Shown: positions 16,499 through 26,355, counted from the first letter of the stretch. The stretch is DNA of 53,458 bases from Candidatus Methylomirabilota bacterium (GCA_035709005.1 DASTFB010000076.1:1-53458); one strand, 5' to 3'. Notes: generated by a model from the letters alone, not told the origin. A program made the numbers and translations.

Positions 16499-18856
16499 TC
16501 AGCGCGTCGCGGCGTCGGCGCGGGCGGCCTGGACGGCCGTCCACACTCGAGCCGGCGTGAGCGGCATGTCCAGATGCGTCACGCCCAGCGGCGCCAGCGC
16601 GTCGAGGACGGCGTTGACCACCGCGGGCGTGGCCCCGATCGTGCCCGCCTCCCCGCAGCCCTTGGCGCCCAGCGGATTCACGGGGGTTGGCGTCTCGACC
16701 CGGTCGAGCACGAAGGCGGGCAGCGCGTCGGCCCGGGGCGCCGCGTAGTCCATGAGCGATGCCGTGAGGCACTGCCCGGAGCCTTCGTAGATCATGTGCT
16801 CCCAGAGCGCCTGGCCGATGCCCTGGGCCAGGCCTCCGTGGATCTGGCCCTCCACGAGCATCGGGTTGATGACGCGGCCGCAGTCGTCGACGGCCACGAC
16901 TCGCTCCAGCTTCACGGCGCCGGTGTCCGGATCGACCTCCACGATCGCGATGTGACAGCCGGACGGATACGTGAAGTTCTCGGGGTCCCAGACGGTGGAC
17001 GCTTCCAGGCCCGGCTCCATGCCCGCCGGCAGCGCCCGGCCCGCGTGGGCGGCGGCCGCCACCTGGGCCAGCGTTACATGGCGGCCCGGCACGCCGCGCA
17101 CCACGAAGCGCCCCTGGTCCCACACGACGTCTTCGGCCGCCGCCTCCAGCAGCGCCGCCGCGATCCGGCGGCCCTTGTCCAGCACCTTCTGGACGGAGGC
17201 GGCGACGGCGGGACCGCCGACGGCGACGGAACGGCTGCCGAAGGTGCCGACACCGGTCGCGACGATGGCCGTGTCGCTGTGGAGCACCGCCACGTCCTCG
17301 AACGCCACACCGAGCTGGTCGGCCACGATCTGGGCGAAGACGGTCTCCAGCCCCTGGCCATGCGGGCTGGTGCCGGTGAGCACGGTCACTTTGCCCGACG
17401 GCTCGACGCGCACGGAGCCGCTCTCCCAACCCGGGATGGGCGCCGTCCGGGACGGTCCCACGCCGGCGGTCTCCATGAACGTCGACAGCCCGACGCCGAT
17501 CAGGCGCCCCGTGATGCGCGCCCGGCGCTGTCGCTCGCGGAGCGCCGCGTAATCCGCCAGCTCCAGGGCGCGATCCAGGGCGAGCTCGTACTGGCCCGAG
17601 TCGTAGACGAGCCCCGAAGGCGCCCGGTAGGGAAACGCCGCGGCCGGGATGAGATTGCGGCGGCGGACGTCCGCGGGATCCAGGCGGCAGACGCGGGCGA
17701 CGGCGTCCATCACGCGCTCGAGCAGGTACGAGGCCTCCGGCCGGCCGGCCCCGCGATAGGGCGCGGTGGCCATGGCATTGGTGAAGACGCTCACCAGCTC
17801 GTAGCGCGCGGCGGCGATCCGGTAGGGGCCCGTCAGGAGCCGGCCCGTGAGCATCGCCGGGTACGGCGTGAGGGATTCCAGATACGCGCCCAGGTCCGCG
17901 ATGGTCCGGCAACGCAGGGCGAGCACGGTGCCGTCCTCGGCCGCGGCCGCCTCGATCTCGTTGACCTGGCCGCGCCCCTGCGTGGTGGTCAGGAAGTCTT
18001 CGCGCCGGGTCAGCACCAGCCGCACCGGGCGGCCCACGCGCAGCGCGGCCAGGGCGCAGAGCGTCTCGTCCGCGTAGTAGCCGATCTTGCATCCGAAGCC
18101 GCCGCCGATGTTGGGAGCGATGACGCGCACCGCCGATTCGGGCAGGCGCAGGATCTGGGCGAGCCCCGAGCGCAGCCGATGCGGCGTCTGCGTGCCCGCC
18201 CACACCGTGAGCATCCCGTTCCGCCATTCGGCCAGGCAGCCGCGTGGCTCCATCGCCATCCCCGCCACCCGCTGGTTCACCAGGCGCAGGCCCACCCGGT
18301 GGCGAGACCCGGCAAAGGCGCCGTCCACATCGCCGTGCGTCCACTCCCAGCGCAGCGCCACGTTGTCGGGAAACGACTCGTGCACGCGCGGCGCGCCGCC
18401 CGCCAGCGCGCTCTCGGGATCGCCGACCGCGGGCAGCGGCTCGTAGTCGACCGCGATGGCCTCGCAGGCGTCCGCCGCCACGTCCCGCCGCTCGGCGACG
18501 ACGACCGCGATCGGCTCGCCCACGTAGCGCACGATGTCGGCGGCGAGGAGCGGGCGAGCGGGGTGTCGGGCGCCGGGGGGGATGCCGACGGCGGGCTCGG
18601 GATCCACCTGCCCCTGCACGTCGGCCGCCGTGAGCACGGCCAGCACGCCGGGCAGCGCCGCCGCGCGCTGCACGGCGACTCGCCGCAGCCGAGCGTGGGC
18701 GTGAGGCGAGCGCAGCACCGCCATGACGGCGGTCCGCGGTAGCAGGAGATCGTCGACGAACCGTCCGGCGCCCTGGACGAGCGTGGGGTCTTCTCGTCTC
18801 CGCACCTCGGCGCCGATCAGCGTGCGAAGGGGCGCCGCGGCCGCGTGGGCAGCCAT
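16499..18856 (-). CDS. Xanthine dehydrogenase family molybdopterin-binding subunit (second copy)
   Basis: The 785-residue protein has the full large-subunit architecture: RREDPTLVQGAGRFVDD, VRYVGEPIAVVVAE, IAPNIGGGFGCKIGYYADE, PYRGAGRPEASYLLE, TSPHGQGLETVFAQ, DDCGRVINPMLVEGQIHGG and GAKGCGEAG with catalytic Glu E736. It is closer in motif detail to the 42831 copy than to the neighbouring 13104 copy (shared LDALAPLGV-HLDMPL ending). Partner FAD and 2Fe-2S subunits are absent from the window. Its stop codon abuts the stop of the luciferase-like gene. It has its own promoter candidate 9 bases upstream of the ATG and no SD. Confidence 0.9.
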   Translation of the reverse strand: MAAHAAAAPLRTLIGAEVRRREDPTLVQGAGRFVDDLLLPRTAVMAVLRSPHAHARLRRVAVQRAAALPGVLAVLTAADVQGQVDPEPAVGIPPGARHPARPLLAADIVRYVGEPIAVVVAERRDVAADACEAIAVDYEPLPAVGDPESALAGGAPRVHESFPDNVALRWEWTHGDVDGAFAGSRHRVGLRLVNQRVAGMAMEPRGCLAEWRNGMLTVWAGTQTPHRLRSGLAQILRLPESAVRVIAPNIGGGFGCKIGYYADETLCALAALRVGRPVRLVLTRREDFLTTTQGRGQVNEIEAAAAEDGTVLALRCRTIADLGAYLESLTPYPAMLTGRLLTGPYRIAAARYELVSVFTNAMATAPYRGAGRPEASYLLERVMDAVARVCRLDPADVRRRNLIPAAAFPYRAPSGLVYDSGQYELALDRALELADYAALRERQRRARITGRLIGVGLSTFMETAGVGPSRTAPIPGWESGSVRVEPSGKVTVLTGTSPHGQGLETVFAQIVADQLGVAFEDVAVLHSDTAIVATGVGTFGSRSVAVGGPAVAASVQKVLDKGRRIAAALLEAAAEDVVWDQGRFVVRGVPGRHVTLAQVAAAAHAGRALPAGMEPGLEASTVWDPENFTYPSGCHIAIVEVDPDTGAVKLERVVAVDDCGRVINPMLVEGQIHGGLAQGIGQALWEHMIYEGSGQCLTASLMDYAAPRADALPAFVLDRVETPTPVNPLGAKGCGEAGTIGATPAVVNAVLDALAPLGVTHLDMPLTPARVWTAVQAARADAATR

Positions 18857-18865
18857 CCCGGCGCA

Positions 18866-18894
18866 CTATTCCACAGCCGAACGAACGGCGTCAA
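18866..18894 (-). promoter_or_regulatory. Sigma-70-like promoter placed for leaderless start of the second molybdenum subunit
   Basis: On the minus strand TTGACG (18894-18889), a 17-base spacer, then GAATAG (18871-18866). The -10 box ends only 9 bases before the ATG at 18856, so transcription should begin at or within a few bases of the start codon. Confidence 0.55.
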
Positions 18895-19027
18895 ATCGAC
18901 GGGCCGGGGACTTTCTGGCCCAACCGGTGCGGCGGCCGAGCCACCCTCGCGCTGCAATCTCGTTCGAAAACGTGCCGTTATCGCCCGGGGAGGTCTGGTA
19001 CCGGGGTTGCACTCTGCCTCCGCCGTG

Positions 19028-19837
19028 ATGACGACGATCGCCAGACGCGCACTGATCGGAGGCAGCGGCAAGCTCGGCGCGCTGATCGCGGCGAGCCTGC
19101 TGGGAGGCTGCGCCGCCCTCTCCCAGCTCGTCGGCCCCGCCGCCGAGCGCGACCACGGGGCTCAGGACCGTGCGGCACAGGACCGCGCGGCCCGCGAGCG
19201 AGCGACGGCGACCGAGCAGCTGCGGCGGCAGGCCGCCAGCAATCAGGAGCTGGAGCTGCAGCTGGCCCGGGCCCACCTGGCCGTCCTGGAGCGCGAGGCC
19301 CAGATCCGCGCCCTGCAGGAGAAGCTGGACCTGGCCACGCTCGAGGTCGTCCGCGCCATGGGTAAGCTGCGGGGGGTCGAGAGCAAGGCCGAGGCGGCCG
19401 CCAACTTCGCCGAGGCCGAGATCGCGTTGCGGCAGCTCGAGAAGGAGGCGGCCGGCCGGGGACGGGACCAGGAGGTGCAGCAGGCCCGGCAGCTGATGAG
19501 CATGGCGACCGCGGAGTTCAAGAAATCGAACTATGCGGGCACGATCTACCTGAGCGGCCGGGTCAAGGCGCTGAGCGCCAGCGGACAGTCACGAGCGGCG
19601 AGCCCCGGGACCATGCTCCGCCTGGACGGGGAAACCGGCTTCGCCTTCCCGCTGCCGCTCAAGGCCGTGAGCCGGAGCAACGTGCGCGAGGGCCCGGCCC
19701 TCAACCAGAAGATCGCCTTCGTCGTCGAGGATGGCGGCGCCCTCACCGGATACTCGCAGAAAGACCTGTGGGTGCGGGTGAGCCGGGAGGACGGCCGCTC
19801 GGGCTGGATCTACTACAACCGGATCGGCCTCCGCTGA
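19028..19837 (+). CDS. Lipoprotein with coiled coil and C-terminal SH3-like domain
   Basis: From ATG 19028 (a GTG lies one codon earlier) the product is 269 residues. The N-terminus has basic residues, a hydrophobic stretch and a lipobox (ASLLGGC, Cys at about residue 28), so it should be a lipoprotein. Residues ~45-165 are rich in A/E/Q/R with heptad-like spacing (ELELQLARAHLAVLEREAQI), a likely coiled coil. The last ~60 residues match a bacterial SH3 domain: SRSNVREGPALNQKIAFVV ... WVRVSREDGRSGWIYYNRIGL. SH3b domains usually bind peptidoglycan. A role in the cell envelope is inferred. The specific function is unknown. Confidence 0.75.
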   Translation: MTTIARRALIGGSGKLGALIAASLLGGCAALSQLVGPAAERDHGAQDRAAQDRAARERATATEQLRRQAASNQELELQLARAHLAVLEREAQIRALQEKLDLATLEVVRAMGKLRGVESKAEAAANFAEAEIALRQLEKEAAGRGRDQEVQQARQLMSMATAEFKKSNYAGTIYLSGRVKALSASGQSRAASPGTMLRLDGETGFAFPLPLKAVSRSNVREGPALNQKIAFVVEDGGALTGYSQKDLWVRVSREDGRSGWIYYNRIGLR

Positions 19838-19862
19838 AAGATCGAAGGGGGCACCTCACAGG

Positions 19863-19933
19863 CGCGCCCTGTGGGGCGCGACGGCCCCCTCCGAGCGCCC
19901 CCCAGACCGGGATTGCGGCGGCAAAGCCGCCGC
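19863..19933. terminator. Two hairpins between convergent lipoprotein and GGDEF genes
   Basis: The 121-base gap holds two perfect inverted repeats: a 7-bp stem (19863-19869 with 19874-19880, 4-base loop) and an 8-bp stem (19915-19922 with 19926-19933, 3-base loop). Both are very GC-rich and without a clear U-run. A bidirectional termination role is inferred from location. Confidence 0.45.
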
Positions 19934-19958
19934 TCGAACCGAGTTGTTTTCCGATCGT

Positions 19959-21644
19959 TCAGCGGGCCACGCGCGCAGAGGCGCGGCCACTGGCCAGCGC
20001 GATCCGGTTGCGGCCCGTCTTCTTGGCCTCGTACAGCGCAGCGTCCGCGCGCGCGATCACGGCCTCGGGCGTCTGCCCGTGGGTGGGAAACGCGGCCACC
20101 CCGATGCTCACGGTGACGCCCTCGTGACGGCCCGCCGGCCGGCCCTGGGCCACGTGGGCCTGCAGCCGCTCGGCGATGGGCACGGCGTCGGTGTGACCGG
20201 TCGCTCGGAGCAAGACGAGGAACTCGTCTCCGCCGTAGCGCGCGGCATAGTCGTCGTCGCGGATCGCCCCCATGAACTGGGTGGCGACCCACACCAGCAG
20301 GGCGTCGCCCGCCAGATGCCCACGGCTGTCGTTGTATTGCTTGAAGTGATCGATGTCGATCATGAGGACCGAGACCGGATAGAGCTCGCGGGCCCGCTCG
20401 ACCTCGAGGGCGAGCGTCTCCATGAGGTGCCGCCGGTTGTAGAGGCCGGTGAGGGGATCGGTGATCGAGAGCTTCTGCAGCTCCTCCCGCCCGTGGCGTA
20501 GCCGGCTGACCATGCGGTTGAACACCGCCGTGAGATAGCCGACCTCGCCGCGGCTCACGACGGGGAGATCGACCTCGAGGTCGTCGGCCGCCACCCGGGC
20601 TGCCGCCGCCGTCAGCCGGTTCAGCGGCTGCACGATCGTCAACGCCAGGAGGTACGCGGTGAGCCCGATCCCGACGAGCACGCTGCCGATGAGGGCGAGC
20701 GTCACGTTGCGCATCCGCGCGATCGTCGCGTAGGCGGCCTGGCGCCCTACCTCCGCCGCCACGCCCCACCGCATCAGGGACATCGGCGCGACCTGTCCGA
20801 CCACCGCCCGGCCCCGATAGTCGGCGTACTCGACCGAGCTGCCCACCGTGTCGAACAGCGCGGGCACAGCCTCGACCCGGGTGCTCAGGCGACCTGCCGC
20901 CTCCGGGCGCGGGCTGACGAGGACCGTCCCATCGCGTCGGACCAGATAGGCGTGGCCCTCGGGGCCCGGGTCCAGGCTCGCCAGCATCCGCTCCACGGCG
21001 CCGAAGTTGACGGTACCCGCCAGCACCCCGAGCAGGGCGCCGTCGACGGCGGTGATCGGCACGCCGATCCCCAGGACCGCTTTGCCACGCGCCTGGTCCC
21101 AGTGCGCCTCGCCGAGGATCGGCTGGTCGGCCCGGGCCAATTTCAGCCAGTCCGGCGGCAGCCGCAGCGCGCCCGGGCGCGCCGCCGTGCTGACCAGGGC
21201 CGTCCCCGACGGGTTGACCACCAGCAACTCGTCGTAGTCGGAGAATTTCGCCCGGACCGAGCCCAGGAACTGGGCCAGCCGGCGCCGGGGCTCGGCCCGG
21301 CGGGCCGCCGCCCGGCGTCCGCCCCCGAGCTTCTCGAGGTTCTCGGTCACCTCGTAGGACGACGAGAACACCCGCATCTCGTACAAACGTTCCTTGAGCC
21401 AGAGATCGATCTCCCGGGCCGTCTGACCGGTGATCGTTCTCAGATCGCCCGCGATCTTCTCGGTCACGAACGCCTGGTTGAGCACGTAGGACCGCCAGCC
21501 CAGGGCCAGCGAGGGCAGGAGCGTCGCCAGCAGGGCGAAGACCAGGAGCTTCGTCTTGATGCTGTCCATGCCGACGCGGTGGGCGAGCGTCTCGACGGCC
21601 TTCATCCACGAGGGGAGCCGGCCCACCGGACGCATGGCTTCCAT
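19959..21644 (-). CDS. Membrane diguanylate cyclase: Cache-like sensor, HAMP, GGDEF
   Basis: The 561-residue protein has TM1 (about residues 32-50, LLVFALLATLLPSLALGW). A periplasmic Cache-type sensor follows (about 55-300; GKAVLGIGVPITAVDGALLG and LVRRDGTVLVSPRPEA are typical). TM2 (VTLALIGSVLVGIGLTAYLL) leads to a HAMP segment starting IVQPLNRLTAAAARVA and a GGDEF domain opening with ITDPLTGLYNRRHL. The active-site loop is RYGGDEFLV, so it should make c-di-GMP. An RDDD inhibitory-site motif sits exactly five residues before GGDEF, indicating product inhibition. CATAAT at 21648-21643 could serve as -10 for a leaderless start at the fourth codon (21635), which opens MRPVGRLPSW. Ligand unknown. 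Confidence 0.92.
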   Translation of the reverse strand: MEAMRPVGRLPSWMKAVETLAHRVGMDSIKTKLLVFALLATLLPSLALGWRSYVLNQAFVTEKIAGDLRTITGQTAREIDLWLKERLYEMRVFSSSYEVTENLEKLGGGRRAAARRAEPRRRLAQFLGSVRAKFSDYDELLVVNPSGTALVSTAARPGALRLPPDWLKLARADQPILGEAHWDQARGKAVLGIGVPITAVDGALLGVLAGTVNFGAVERMLASLDPGPEGHAYLVRRDGTVLVSPRPEAAGRLSTRVEAVPALFDTVGSSVEYADYRGRAVVGQVAPMSLMRWGVAAEVGRQAAYATIARMRNVTLALIGSVLVGIGLTAYLLALTIVQPLNRLTAAAARVAADDLEVDLPVVSRGEVGYLTAVFNRMVSRLRHGREELQKLSITDPLTGLYNRRHLMETLALEVERARELYPVSVLMIDIDHFKQYNDSRGHLAGDALLVWVATQFMGAIRDDDYAARYGGDEFLVLLRATGHTDAVPIAERLQAHVAQGRPAGRHEGVTVSIGVAAFPTHGQTPEAVIARADAALYEAKKTGRNRIALASGRASARVAR

Positions 21645-21751
21645 TATGTCCGCCGAGGCTCGGCGAAACGAATTGTGGTAAGAGTTGAGGTCGCCGCGGG
21701 CCGGCTGCTGGCGCCGGCGCGCGGGAGACGGCTACCCGTGGGAGGCAGACC

Positions 21752-22762
21752 ATGATGCATGCACTGGCTGTGGCACTCGCGACCGCGCTGCTGGCCATGG
21801 GCGGCCCAGCCCTGGCCAAGGCGCCCACGCCCCTGGCGGCCGCCGTGGGCGGCAACATGAACCACATCCCCAGCTTCGTGGGCGTGGAGAAGGGCATCTT
21901 CCTCAAGCACGGGATCGACCTGAAGCTCAAGGTGTTGAACACCGGGCAGGAGATGTCCAAGGCCCTGCAGGCCGGCGAGGTGCAGATCATCGGCGCGGCC
22001 TACTCCAACTTTCCCGTCGCCGTCGAGCGGGGGATGGAGGCCAAGGGCGTGGTGGGGCTGATGGGCGACCGGACCACCCGTCACTCCGACTCGCCGGTCA
22101 GCATCTGGACCCGCAAGGGGACCGGGATCACGAAGGTCGCCGACCTCGCCGGCCGCAAGGTCGGCACGCCGGTCGGCGGGACCGCCGACGAGTACCTGCG
22201 GGTGGCGGCCAAGAATGCGGGGATCACCCGCGACAAGATCTCCGTCCTCAACGTGCCGCCGGGGAACCTCGTGTCGGCCCTGCAAGGCGGGGGCGTCGAG
22301 GCCGTCTCGTGCTGGGAGCCGTTCGGTACGCTGGTGCAGGCCCGGATCCCCGACGCCGTCCTGGTGTCGCGAGGGGGCGGGAACATCGGCTACTACATCA
22401 ACATGTCGTTTCGCACCGATGTGATCGAGCAGAAGCCGGAGCTGGTCGAGCGCTACGTGATCGCGATGGCCGAGGCCTCCCAGTACACCCGCCAGCATCT
22501 CGACGAAGCGGCCCAGATCGCCACGCGTTGGGTCCGGGGCCTGGACGAGGAAGTGGCCAAGCAGTCGATCCGCCACATGGTCTACGATTCCCGCATCACC
22601 AAGCACACGATCGCCGCGTGGGAGGAGAACGTCGGGATCCTGATCGAGCAGAAGAAGCTGCGGAAGCCCGTGCCCTGGCAGCAGGGCGTCGAGCCCCGGT
22701 TCATCGAGAAGGTGATGAAGAGTCACCCGCAGTTCTTCTCCGACCTCAAGCCGGTGCCCTGA
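21752..22762 (+). CDS. ABC transporter substrate-binding protein (NMT1/SsuA/TauA type)
   Basis: The 336-residue protein has a signal peptide (MMHALAVALATALLAMGGPALA) and the periplasmic fold of nitrate/sulfonate/taurine/thiamine-precursor receptors: FVGVEKGIFLKHGIDLKLKVLNTG, MSKALQAGEVQIIG, LAGRKVGTPVGGTADEYLR and LVSALQGGGVEAVSCWEP. An SD-like GGGAGG lies about 6 bases upstream of the tandem ATGs. It is the first gene of a six-gene operon with ATPase and two permeases. The ligand could be a sulfonate, nitrate, pyrimidine or aromatic acid; the sequence does not decide. Confidence 0.9.
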   Translation: MMHALAVALATALLAMGGPALAKAPTPLAAAVGGNMNHIPSFVGVEKGIFLKHGIDLKLKVLNTGQEMSKALQAGEVQIIGAAYSNFPVAVERGMEAKGVVGLMGDRTTRHSDSPVSIWTRKGTGITKVADLAGRKVGTPVGGTADEYLRVAAKNAGITRDKISVLNVPPGNLVSALQGGGVEAVSCWEPFGTLVQARIPDAVLVSRGGGNIGYYINMSFRTDVIEQKPELVERYVIAMAEASQYTRQHLDEAAQIATRWVRGLDEEVAKQSIRHMVYDSRITKHTIAAWEENVGILIEQKKLRKPVPWQQGVEPRFIEKVMKSHPQFFSDLKPVP

Positions 22763-22784
22763 GCGGCGCGGGTCGCGGGCCGGC

Positions 22785-23573
<789 letters not shown>

Positions 23574-24341
23574 ATGGTGCGCTGGGAGCTCGCCGCCACG
23601 TGGGTGGTCTTTCTGGGCGGCGCGCTGGTCGCGTGGAGCCTGGCCGCGGCCACACTGCCGTTGCCCCCGTACTACCTGCCCTCGCCGCTCACCGTGCTTT
23701 CCTCGGGCACCGAGCTGGTCGTCAACGGGATCCTCCCCATGTACGTGGGCGAGAGTCTGCGCCGCATCGTCCTGGCCGCCGGCGTGGCCATGCTGATCGG
23801 GGTGCCGGTGGGGCTGGTGCTGGGGCTCAGCCGGCGCATCGCCGATCTCATGTACCCGCTCCTGAACTTCTTCCAGTCGGTGTCGGGCATCGCCTGGCTG
23901 CCGCTGATGCTGGTGTGGTTCGGCTTCGGCGAGCGCACCATCCTGGCGGCGGTCAACTACACCGTCCTGTTCCCCGTCATCTTCAACGCGATGCTGGGGG
24001 TGCGCAGCGTGCCTCGCATCTACGTCAATGCCCTGCGTACGCTGGGCGGCTCGCGCTGGCGGATCGTGCGGGACGTGTTGCTGCCGGGGGCGCTGCCCAG
24101 CATCGCCACGGGCATGCGCCTGGGGCTGGCCTACGGCTGGCGGGCCCTCATCGCCGCGGAGATGCTGGTCGGGGCCCACGGCCTCGGCTTCATGATCTTC
24201 AACGCCCAGAACTTCCACCTGACCGCGCGCATCATGCTGGGTATGGCGATCATCGGGCTCCTGTGGCTGCTCCTGGACTACTTCGTGCTGCGGCCGATGG
24301 AAGAGGCCACCATCGCGCGCTGGGGGCTGGTGCAGCGGTGA
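23574..24341 (+). CDS. ABC transporter permease (SsuC/TauC type), first of two
   Basis: The 255-residue protein has six hydrophobic segments, beginning LAATWVVFLGGALVAWSLAA. It has the family core FFQSVSGIAWLPLMLVWFGFG and the EAA loop NALRTLGGSRWRIVRDVLLPG, followed by IATGMRLGLAYGWRALIAAEM. The start codon directly abuts the ATPase stop. A second permease overlaps its end, so the membrane domain is probably a heterodimer. Confidence 0.92.
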   Translation: MVRWELAATWVVFLGGALVAWSLAAATLPLPPYYLPSPLTVLSSGTELVVNGILPMYVGESLRRIVLAAGVAMLIGVPVGLVLGLSRRIADLMYPLLNFFQSVSGIAWLPLMLVWFGFGERTILAAVNYTVLFPVIFNAMLGVRSVPRIYVNALRTLGGSRWRIVRDVLLPGALPSIATGMRLGLAYGWRALIAAEMLVGAHGLGFMIFNAQNFHLTARIMLGMAIIGLLWLLLDYFVLRPMEEATIARWGLVQR

Positions 24342-25111
24342 AGTCCCTGGCCACGGCCATCCGGGGGCTGGTGCCCTTCGTGGCCCTCATCGCGGCCTGG
24401 ACTCTGGTCAGCCGTACGGGAGTGGTGCCGGTCCTGTTCCTGCCGCCCCCGACCGACGTGGCGCGGATCGCCTGGGAGCTGGGGCGCGACGGCTCGCTGT
24501 GGGTCAACATCGGGGCCAGCCTGGGGCGCGTGCTCATCGGCCTGGTGGTGAGCGTGCCGCTGGCCGTGGGGCTGGGCGTGCTGGTCGGGCTGAACCGGTG
24601 GTTGGCCCCGATCGTGGAGCCGGTGGTGGGTTTCTTCAACGCGCTCTCGGGCATCGCCTGGCTGCCCCTGGCCATCACCTGGTTCGGCCTGGGCTGGGTC
24701 AGCGTGACCTTTATCATGTTCAATACGATCTTCTTCCTGGTGTTCTTCAACACGCTGGTCGGCGTGCGCACGGTGCCCAAGATCTTCGAGAATGCCGTGC
24801 TGACGCTGGGCGGCGGCCGGCGCCACGTGATCTTCGAGGTGCTGCTCCCCGGCGCCATGCCCAGCATCGTGACGGGCATCCGCATGAGCATCGGCTTCGG
24901 CTGGCGGGCCCTCATCGCCGCCGAGATGATCGCCACGACGACCGGGCTCGGCTTCCTCATCTACGACGCGTCCAACTTCCATCAGACCGACACCATCCTG
25001 GTGGGCATCCTGACGATCGGCACGCTCTGGCTGGCCACCGACCGGCTCGTGTTGCAGCCCCTGGAGCGGCGGACGATCGAGCGCTGGGGTCTGGTGTCCA
25101 CGGGGCCGTGA
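24338..25111 (+). CDS. ABC transporter permease (SsuC/TauC type), second of two
   Basis: The GTG at 24338 overlaps the previous stop (GTGA) and gives 257 residues; the frame remains open upstream only as shadow of the first permease. The core FFNALSGIAWLPLAITWFGLG, the EAA loop NAVLTLGGGRRHVIFEVLLPG and IVTGIRMSIGFGWRALIAAEM mirror the first permease, showing an ancient duplication. Both copies end with '.. ATIARWGLVQR / RTIERWGLVSTG'. A heterodimeric permease with one ATPase is inferred. Confidence 0.92.
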   Translation: MKSLATAIRGLVPFVALIAAWTLVSRTGVVPVLFLPPPTDVARIAWELGRDGSLWVNIGASLGRVLIGLVVSVPLAVGLGVLVGLNRWLAPIVEPVVGFFNALSGIAWLPLAITWFGLGWVSVTFIMFNTIFFLVFFNTLVGVRTVPKIFENAVLTLGGGRRHVIFEVLLPGAMPSIVTGIRMSIGFGWRALIAAEMIATTTGLGFLIYDASNFHQTDTILVGILTIGTLWLATDRLVLQPLERRTIERWGLVSTGP

Positions 25112-25115
25112 AGAG

Positions 25116-25430
25116 ATGCCGCGTCGCACCGTCGTGTTCCTGACCGTGGCCCTCGCGGCCTGGCTCGGCTGGGAGGCCTTCTTGCGCCTGTCGGCCCCGG
25201 GCCGGATCGACGACGCGCTGGAACGCGCGCTCCGGCAGGGGACTCCGGTCGACATCGCGGTGACGCTGCCGTTCGCTCCCGAGGACTTCCACATCCGCCT
25301 GTTCCAGAGCTACGGCGTCGTCAGCGGCGTGCAGGGCACGACCGTCCTGATCAATCGCGTGGCCGCCGCCGACGTCTGGCGGATCGCGCGCACGTACTGG
25401 GTACGGCGCATCGCGCCGCAGGGAGGATAA
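25116..25430 (+). CDS. Small membrane-anchored protein of unknown function
   Basis: The 104-residue product starts 4 bases after the second permease stop and ends 5 bases before the hydrolase start, so it is embedded in the transporter operon. Residues ~6-24 (VVFLTVALAAWLGWEAFL) form one TM helix or uncleaved signal. The rest is a small soluble domain (RIDDALERALRQGTPVDIAV ... RIARTYWVRRIAP) with no motif I recognise. Tight packing and coding character support a real gene; it may be an accessory factor for the transporter or the hydrolase. No function is assigned. Confidence 0.7.
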   Translation: MPRRTVVFLTVALAAWLGWEAFLRLSAPGRIDDALERALRQGTPVDIAVTLPFAPEDFHIRLFQSYGVVSGVQGTTVLINRVAAADVWRIARTYWVRRIAPQGG

Positions 25431-25435
25431 CGCCG

Positions 25436-26140
25436 ATGAAGCCACCGGTGGAGTTTCAGGATCGCAATGCCTACAAGGACGCCATGAACGCGCTGCTGAA
25501 GATCGACCCCCGCCGCACGGTCGTCATGACGGTGGACATGCAGCGTGACTACCTCGACCTCGAGGTGGGCGGCGCCCCGGTAGCCGCCGACGACGCCGAG
25601 CGCGTGCTCAAGTACAGCCGCGATCTGCTCGACTTCGCGCGCAGCGAAGGCCTGCCGGTGGTGCACGCCTATGTCCGGCGGCGGGCGGTGGAGCTGCAGA
25701 GCGCCCTGTCCGGACAGTCGATGCGGGTGAGCCGCGAGCACGGGCTCAGCCAGAACGCCCAGGCGCCCGTGCGGCGCATCCCCGATCGCAGGGAAGGCTC
25801 GCCCCAGGCCGAGGTGCCAGCCATCCTGGTCGCGCCCGACGACGTCCACGTCACCAGCAAGAAATCGCTCGACAGCTTCCTCTATACCGATCTCGACGCG
25901 CTGCTGGGACGCGTGTACCGCGCCGAGACGGTGGTGCTGGCGGGGATCAACACCGATACCTGCGTGTACTCCACGGCCTTCTCGACGTCCAACCGCGGCT
26001 ACCAGACCGTGGTCATCTCGGACTGCGTGGCCAGCATGCGCGGCAAGGACCACCACTGGATGGCCCTGGAGCTGATGGGGCGCACGATCGCCTGGGTGCT
26101 CACGGTGGAGCAGTTCAAGGACAAGGTGCGCGCGGCCTGA
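25436..26140 (+). CDS. Isochorismatase-family cysteine hydrolase
   Basis: The 234-residue protein carries the Asp-Lys-Cys triad of this family: D34 in VMTVDMQRDYL, K142 or K143 in VTSKKSLDSFLYTDL, and C176 in LAGINTDTCVYSTAF, with the cis-peptide region G170-I171-N172 before it. The family includes N-carbamoylsarcosine amidase, nicotinamidase, ureidoacrylate hydrolase and biuret hydrolase. Its place at the end of a nitrate/taurine-type importer operon suggests hydrolysis of the imported amide or carbamoyl compound, which is inference. It carries a ~15-residue N-terminal extension before the core. Confidence 0.9.
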   Translation: MKPPVEFQDRNAYKDAMNALLKIDPRRTVVMTVDMQRDYLDLEVGGAPVAADDAERVLKYSRDLLDFARSEGLPVVHAYVRRRAVELQSALSGQSMRVSREHGLSQNAQAPVRRIPDRREGSPQAEVPAILVAPDDVHVTSKKSLDSFLYTDLDALLGRVYRAETVVLAGINTDTCVYSTAFSTSNRGYQTVVISDCVASMRGKDHHWMALELMGRTIAWVLTVEQFKDKVRAA

Positions 26141-26149
26141 GCGCGAAGC

Positions 26150-26355
26150 TCACAGCGGACGCCAGTCCTCACGGCGGCTCCACTGGTCGAAGATGCGCTT
26201 GGCCGCCCCGGTTGAGCGCGCCTCGCACGTGGACTTCGACTTCCTCGGGAAGATCCTGGGCGGCCGCAGTGGCGATGACGATCAGCTCACGCATCTTCAG
26301 ATCGAGGTGAGGGCGGTCCCAGATGGTGCCGAAGCGCCGTGCGGTCGTCGCTCAC
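26150..26355 (-). pseudogene. Decayed carboxymuconolactone decarboxylase (CMD) family gene
   Basis: The minus strand of this gene-free gap holds three recognisable pieces in three registers. The first is a GTG start with AGGAGG upstream and ~7 codons (VSDDRTA). The second is the core RRFGTIWDRPHLDLKMREL then IVIATAAAQ, followed by EVEVHVRGALNRGG. The third is the tail AAKRIFDQWSRREDWRPL with a stop at 26150-26152. The middle piece is the CMD-domain signature (R-ELI---AA---E---HVRGALN-G). The pieces are joined by deletions that shift frame twice, so no full product can be made. Confidence 0.7.
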
